Assembly: GCA_937968025.1 (NCBI GenBank)
Contig: CALBSL010000043.1
Location: 1-8,549, forward strand
DNA length: 8,549 nucleotides
Source: an uncultured bacterium
GTDB lineage: Bacteria > Patescibacteriota > Patescibacteriia > 2-12-FULL-60-25
Direction of reading: 5' to 3'
The first letter of the stretch is position 1. Each line of letters begins with the position of its first letter. The translations under genes were made by a program, and so were the position numbers. The notes beneath the pieces were generated by a model. The model was not told the DNA's origin. It worked only from the letters and a program-made list of their open reading frames with translations, and did no database searches. Positions 7,005 to 8,549 of this stretch are shown here, in pieces.

Positions 7005-7784
7005 ATGGCTCTCAGCTATAACTCCTATTTTTACGAAGAAATGAAGGATACCTCGCTCGCTTCTGCGAGAGCTGTGGTGCCGCTCGTTGCGCAGTTTGCG
7101 AACCACCCGCAATCCGTTGTGGACATTGGTTGCGGCACGGGCAACTGGCTTAAAGCCTTTCAAGAGCACGGTGTGCAAGAGGTCACCGGCATAGATGGCA
7201 GCTGGGTTCAAAAAGACATGCTGGTCATTCCTGCCGATCGCTTTATCCCACAAAATATTGAAGAGCATCTCTCATTTTCAGGAAAAGCCGATCTCGCCAT
7301 GTCGCTGGAGGTGGCGGAGCACGTTCCCGCGACTGAGGCCGCCAACCTCGTTCGAACCCTCACCTCTATTGCGCCTGTCGTGCTTTTTTCAGCTGCTATT
7401 CCGATGCAGGGTGGAGCACGTCATATTAATGAGCAGTGGCCAGACTACTGGGCAAAGCTGTTTGCCGCCGAAGGATATGTACCGGTTGACTGTCTTCGTC
7501 GTCGCGTATGGGATAACCCACAGGTCTCGTTCTTCTACGCGCAGAACATGTTTATGTACGTCGCCAAATCAGCGATCAGCAACTATCCGCTGCTCGCCAA
7601 AGAAATCGAGGCAGGATTTTCAAGCACACCATCCCTCGTCCATCCGTACAAATACCTCTACTTCGGCGAACGATGGGAATCCATCGTGCCCATTTTAGGC
7701 AAGTTTCCGCCATCCCTCCTCCACACCGGAAAACGCTTCCTCGGCTCGTTTCTCCGTTGGCGAAAGCAACGCGGAGCAAAATAA
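7005..7784 (+). CDS. Class I SAM-dependent methyltransferase of glycan-cluster type
   Basis: A 259-residue enzyme when started at ATG 7005; the frame is open upstream to a TTG at 6933 but those residues look non-coding and overlap a candidate promoter. Motifs: SVVDIGCGTGNWLKAF (37-52), SAM motif I; VTGIDGSWVQ (60-69), motif II with the ribose-binding acid; LAMSLEVAEHVP (97-108), motif IV; and VVLFSAAIPMQGG (125-137) followed by RHINEQWPDYWAKLF (139-153), a block I recognise from methyltransferases found with sugar-transferase clusters. Then CLRRRVWDNPQVSFFYAQN (163-181). The C-terminal tail is basic (KRFLGSFLRWRKQRGAK region), perhaps for membrane or polyanion contact. Substrate is unknown; it probably acts on a sugar or a glycan end. 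No Shine-Dalgarno precedes the ATG. It ends two bases before a hairpin that serves mainly the opposing operon. Confidence 0.88.
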   Translation: MALSYNSYFYEEMKDTSLASARAVVPLVAQFANHPQSVVDIGCGTGNWLKAFQEHGVQEVTGIDGSWVQKDMLVIPADRFIPQNIEEHLSFSGKADLAMSLEVAEHVPATEAANLVRTLTSIAPVVLFSAAIPMQGGARHINEQWPDYWAKLFAAEGYVPVDCLRRRVWDNPQVSFFYAQNMFMYVAKSAISNYPLLAKEIEAGFSSTPSLVHPYKYLYFGERWESIVPILGKFPPSLLHTGKRFLGSFLRWRKQRGAK

Positions 7785-7804
7785 AACACGCCCGTTTAGG
7801 CGTG
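7776..7804 (-). terminator. Intrinsic terminator for the minus-strand operon
   Basis: CACGCC (7787-7792) and GGCGTG (7799-7804) form a perfect six-base-pair stem with a six-base loop. Read on the minus strand, the stem is followed at once by TTTTATTTTG, a good U-tract, so it terminates the transcript that comes from the cysteine-motif gene, whose stop lies nine bases before the stem. On the plus strand no T-run follows, so it would only weakly end the methyltransferase transcript. Confidence 0.8.
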
Positions 7805-7813
7805 AGAGAACCG

Positions 7814-8047
7814 TCAGCGATCCTCGGGATCTGGCGGAGGACCCATGGGATGAAGTTCGGCGCCATCCCCGTGGAGACCGAAGAGCTCCAACACGTTGAG
7901 CGGCGTCACCGGCAGAGGGGTCGGCGCTGCGGCACGATACGGATGGTCACCCAGCTCGGTCGGCACGCAGTGGCAGCAAAGTTCTGCCGGAACCATCATC
8001 CCGATGGTGCCGTCGCAGTGGGGACAGATCTCATCATCGTCAATCAT
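7814..8047 (-). CDS. Small hypothetical protein with CxxC motifs, putative zinc-binding
   Basis: A 77-residue protein I do not recognise. It begins MIDDDEICPHCDGT, with a CPHC knuckle at residues 8-11 and a second cluster CCHC at 24-27; two such pairs 12 residues apart are typical of a small zinc ribbon or knuckle. The remainder is rich in proline (APTPLPVTPL at 41-50 and PMGPPPDPEDR at 67-77) and likely disordered. No membrane segment or signal peptide. The gene is judged real because its ATG overlaps the stop of the upstream gene as ATGA (8044-8047), a GAGG lies about ten bases before the start, and its stop is followed by an intrinsic terminator. Its role may relate to the phosphatase-like partner, but nothing in the sequence shows how. 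The long plus-strand open frame over the same bases lacks any of these marks. Confidence 0.7.
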   Translation of the reverse strand: MIDDDEICPHCDGTIGMMVPAELCCHCVPTELGDHPYRAAAPTPLPVTPLNVLELFGLHGDGAELHPMGPPPDPEDR

Positions 8048-8549
8048 TCGCAGCCATCCTCACCCACAGAGCGTAGAAAAACGGTGGCATACCCGGACCG
8101 AATGCGGCGCCAGAGCTCATCGGCCGTGGCCATGTCGCGAGCGAAGCAGACCGGCATCTTCGAGTTGAAAATGAACCGCTCATCATCGAGTGGACGACGA
8201 CGAAAAGCGATTGCTCCATCTTCCACGCTCCAGGTGAACACCTCTGCGTCACGTGATTGCGCGATCAACCAAGCAGCGCCGAGTTCGTGGAGCTTTTGGG
8301 AGGTGCAGATGTAGCCAGCCGCAGCTCCGATGGACGGGTAAACCATCTCAAGCGCCGCACACCCCATGCTGCGCAACGCCCCCGAGACGTCACGGAAGCC
8401 GGCCTCAACGACCGCCCTCGACTCAGGGTAGTACGCCTCGAAGAGAACGGTCGCGTTCAGGCCGAATGTCCCGCCGGCCTTCGGGGTGAACGGCGTGGGC
8501 TCAGATCCTCGGCGAGTTGAGAGCATGCCCGGCTCTCGAGGATAGGCAA
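8044..8549 (-). CDS. Inositol-monophosphatase-like protein, C-terminal part (5' end outside window), diverged
   Basis: The frame stays open through the right edge of the window (complete codons from 8546), so the ATG at 8526 is probably internal. About 167 residues are visible; family members have around 260. The best family match is RSMGCAALEMVY (from 8373 down), corresponding to the RxxGSAALxLxY block of inositol-monophosphatase-like phosphatases, followed by SIGAAAGYI and KLHELGAAWLIAQ (from about 8295), which aligns with the K-P-W-D-x-A-A-x-x-x-I motif. In the family the Asp of WD binds catalytic metal; here the pair reads HE, so activity or substrate may differ. Family enzymes hydrolyse small phosphate esters such as inositol phosphate, fructose 1,6-bisphosphate or PAP. 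The first metal site lies outside the window. It is followed by the cysteine-motif gene with an ATGA overlap. The assignment rests on motif memory, not a search. Confidence 0.6.
   Translation of the reverse strand, partial: AYPREPGMLSTRRGSEPTPFTPKAGGTFGLNATVLFEAYYPESRAVVEAGFRDVSGALRSMGCAALEMVYPSIGAAAGYICTSQKLHELGAAWLIAQSRDAEVFTWSVEDGAIAFRRRPLDDERFIFNSKMPVCFARDMATADELWRRIRSGYATVFLRSVGEDGCE

Noticed and set aside
7673..8314. Plus-strand open frame of 213 codons
   Set aside because: It covers the end of the methyltransferase, the terminator and the antisense of the two minus-strand genes; its product is basic and low in structure, with no recognisable motif.
1..8549. CRISPR array, transposase, tRNA or rRNA, phage or toxin-antitoxin genes
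   Set aside because: No spaced direct repeats, transposase motifs, terminal inverted repeats or RNA-gene sequences were seen on either strand; the space is almost wholly filled by the listed genes.

Overview
The window is bacterial DNA of moderate GC (by eye a little above half), tightly packed, with standard genetic code use (TAA, TAG and TGA all terminate genes here). It holds most of a surface-glycan biosynthesis locus plus the end of an unrelated small operon. No marker gene fixes the taxon. The very short gaps, the near absence of Shine-Dalgarno sequences before the glycan genes and the moderate GC would fit a Patescibacteria/CPR-type genome (for example a Peregrinibacteria- or Uhrbacteria-like lineage), but this is a weak inference.

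Region 1 (1-5730, + strand) is one co-directional gene string: the 3' end of an FkbM-family methyltransferase, an AsnB-type glutamine-dependent amidotransferase, a GT4-like glycosyltransferase, two family-2 glycosyltransferases, and a second, complete FkbM methyltransferase. Junctions are 18 bp, a 13-bp overlap, 1 bp, 3 bp and an ATGA overlap, so the set is almost certainly co-transcribed and partly translationally coupled.

Region 2 (5717-6829, - strand) is a GT4-type glycosyltransferase that meets the second FkbM gene tail to tail, with a 14-bp overlap of the coding ends. Region 3 (6830-7004) is a divergent intergenic region with plausible sigma70-like promoters in both directions. Region 4 (7005-7784, + strand) is a class I SAM-dependent methyltransferase of a kind common in glycan clusters.

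Region 5 (7787-8549, - strand) is a small operon read toward the glycan genes: the 3' part of a diverged inositol-monophosphatase-like gene that runs off the window, a 77-residue cysteine-motif protein coupled to it by ATGA, and an intrinsic terminator 9 bases past its stop.

Taken together, four glycosyltransferases would assemble an oligosaccharide, the FkbM and class I methyltransferases would methylate sugars or a lipid/peptide carrier, and the AsnB homologue would either make asparagine or amidate a sugar carboxylate. I see no polymerase, flippase, initiating transferase, mobile element, CRISPR array, tRNA or rRNA in the window. I judge this to be a recognisable type of locus and not a clearly new system. 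The points most worth a second look are the two in-phase tandem GT2 genes, the AsnB homologue's context, and the diverged phosphatase/cysteine-protein pair.
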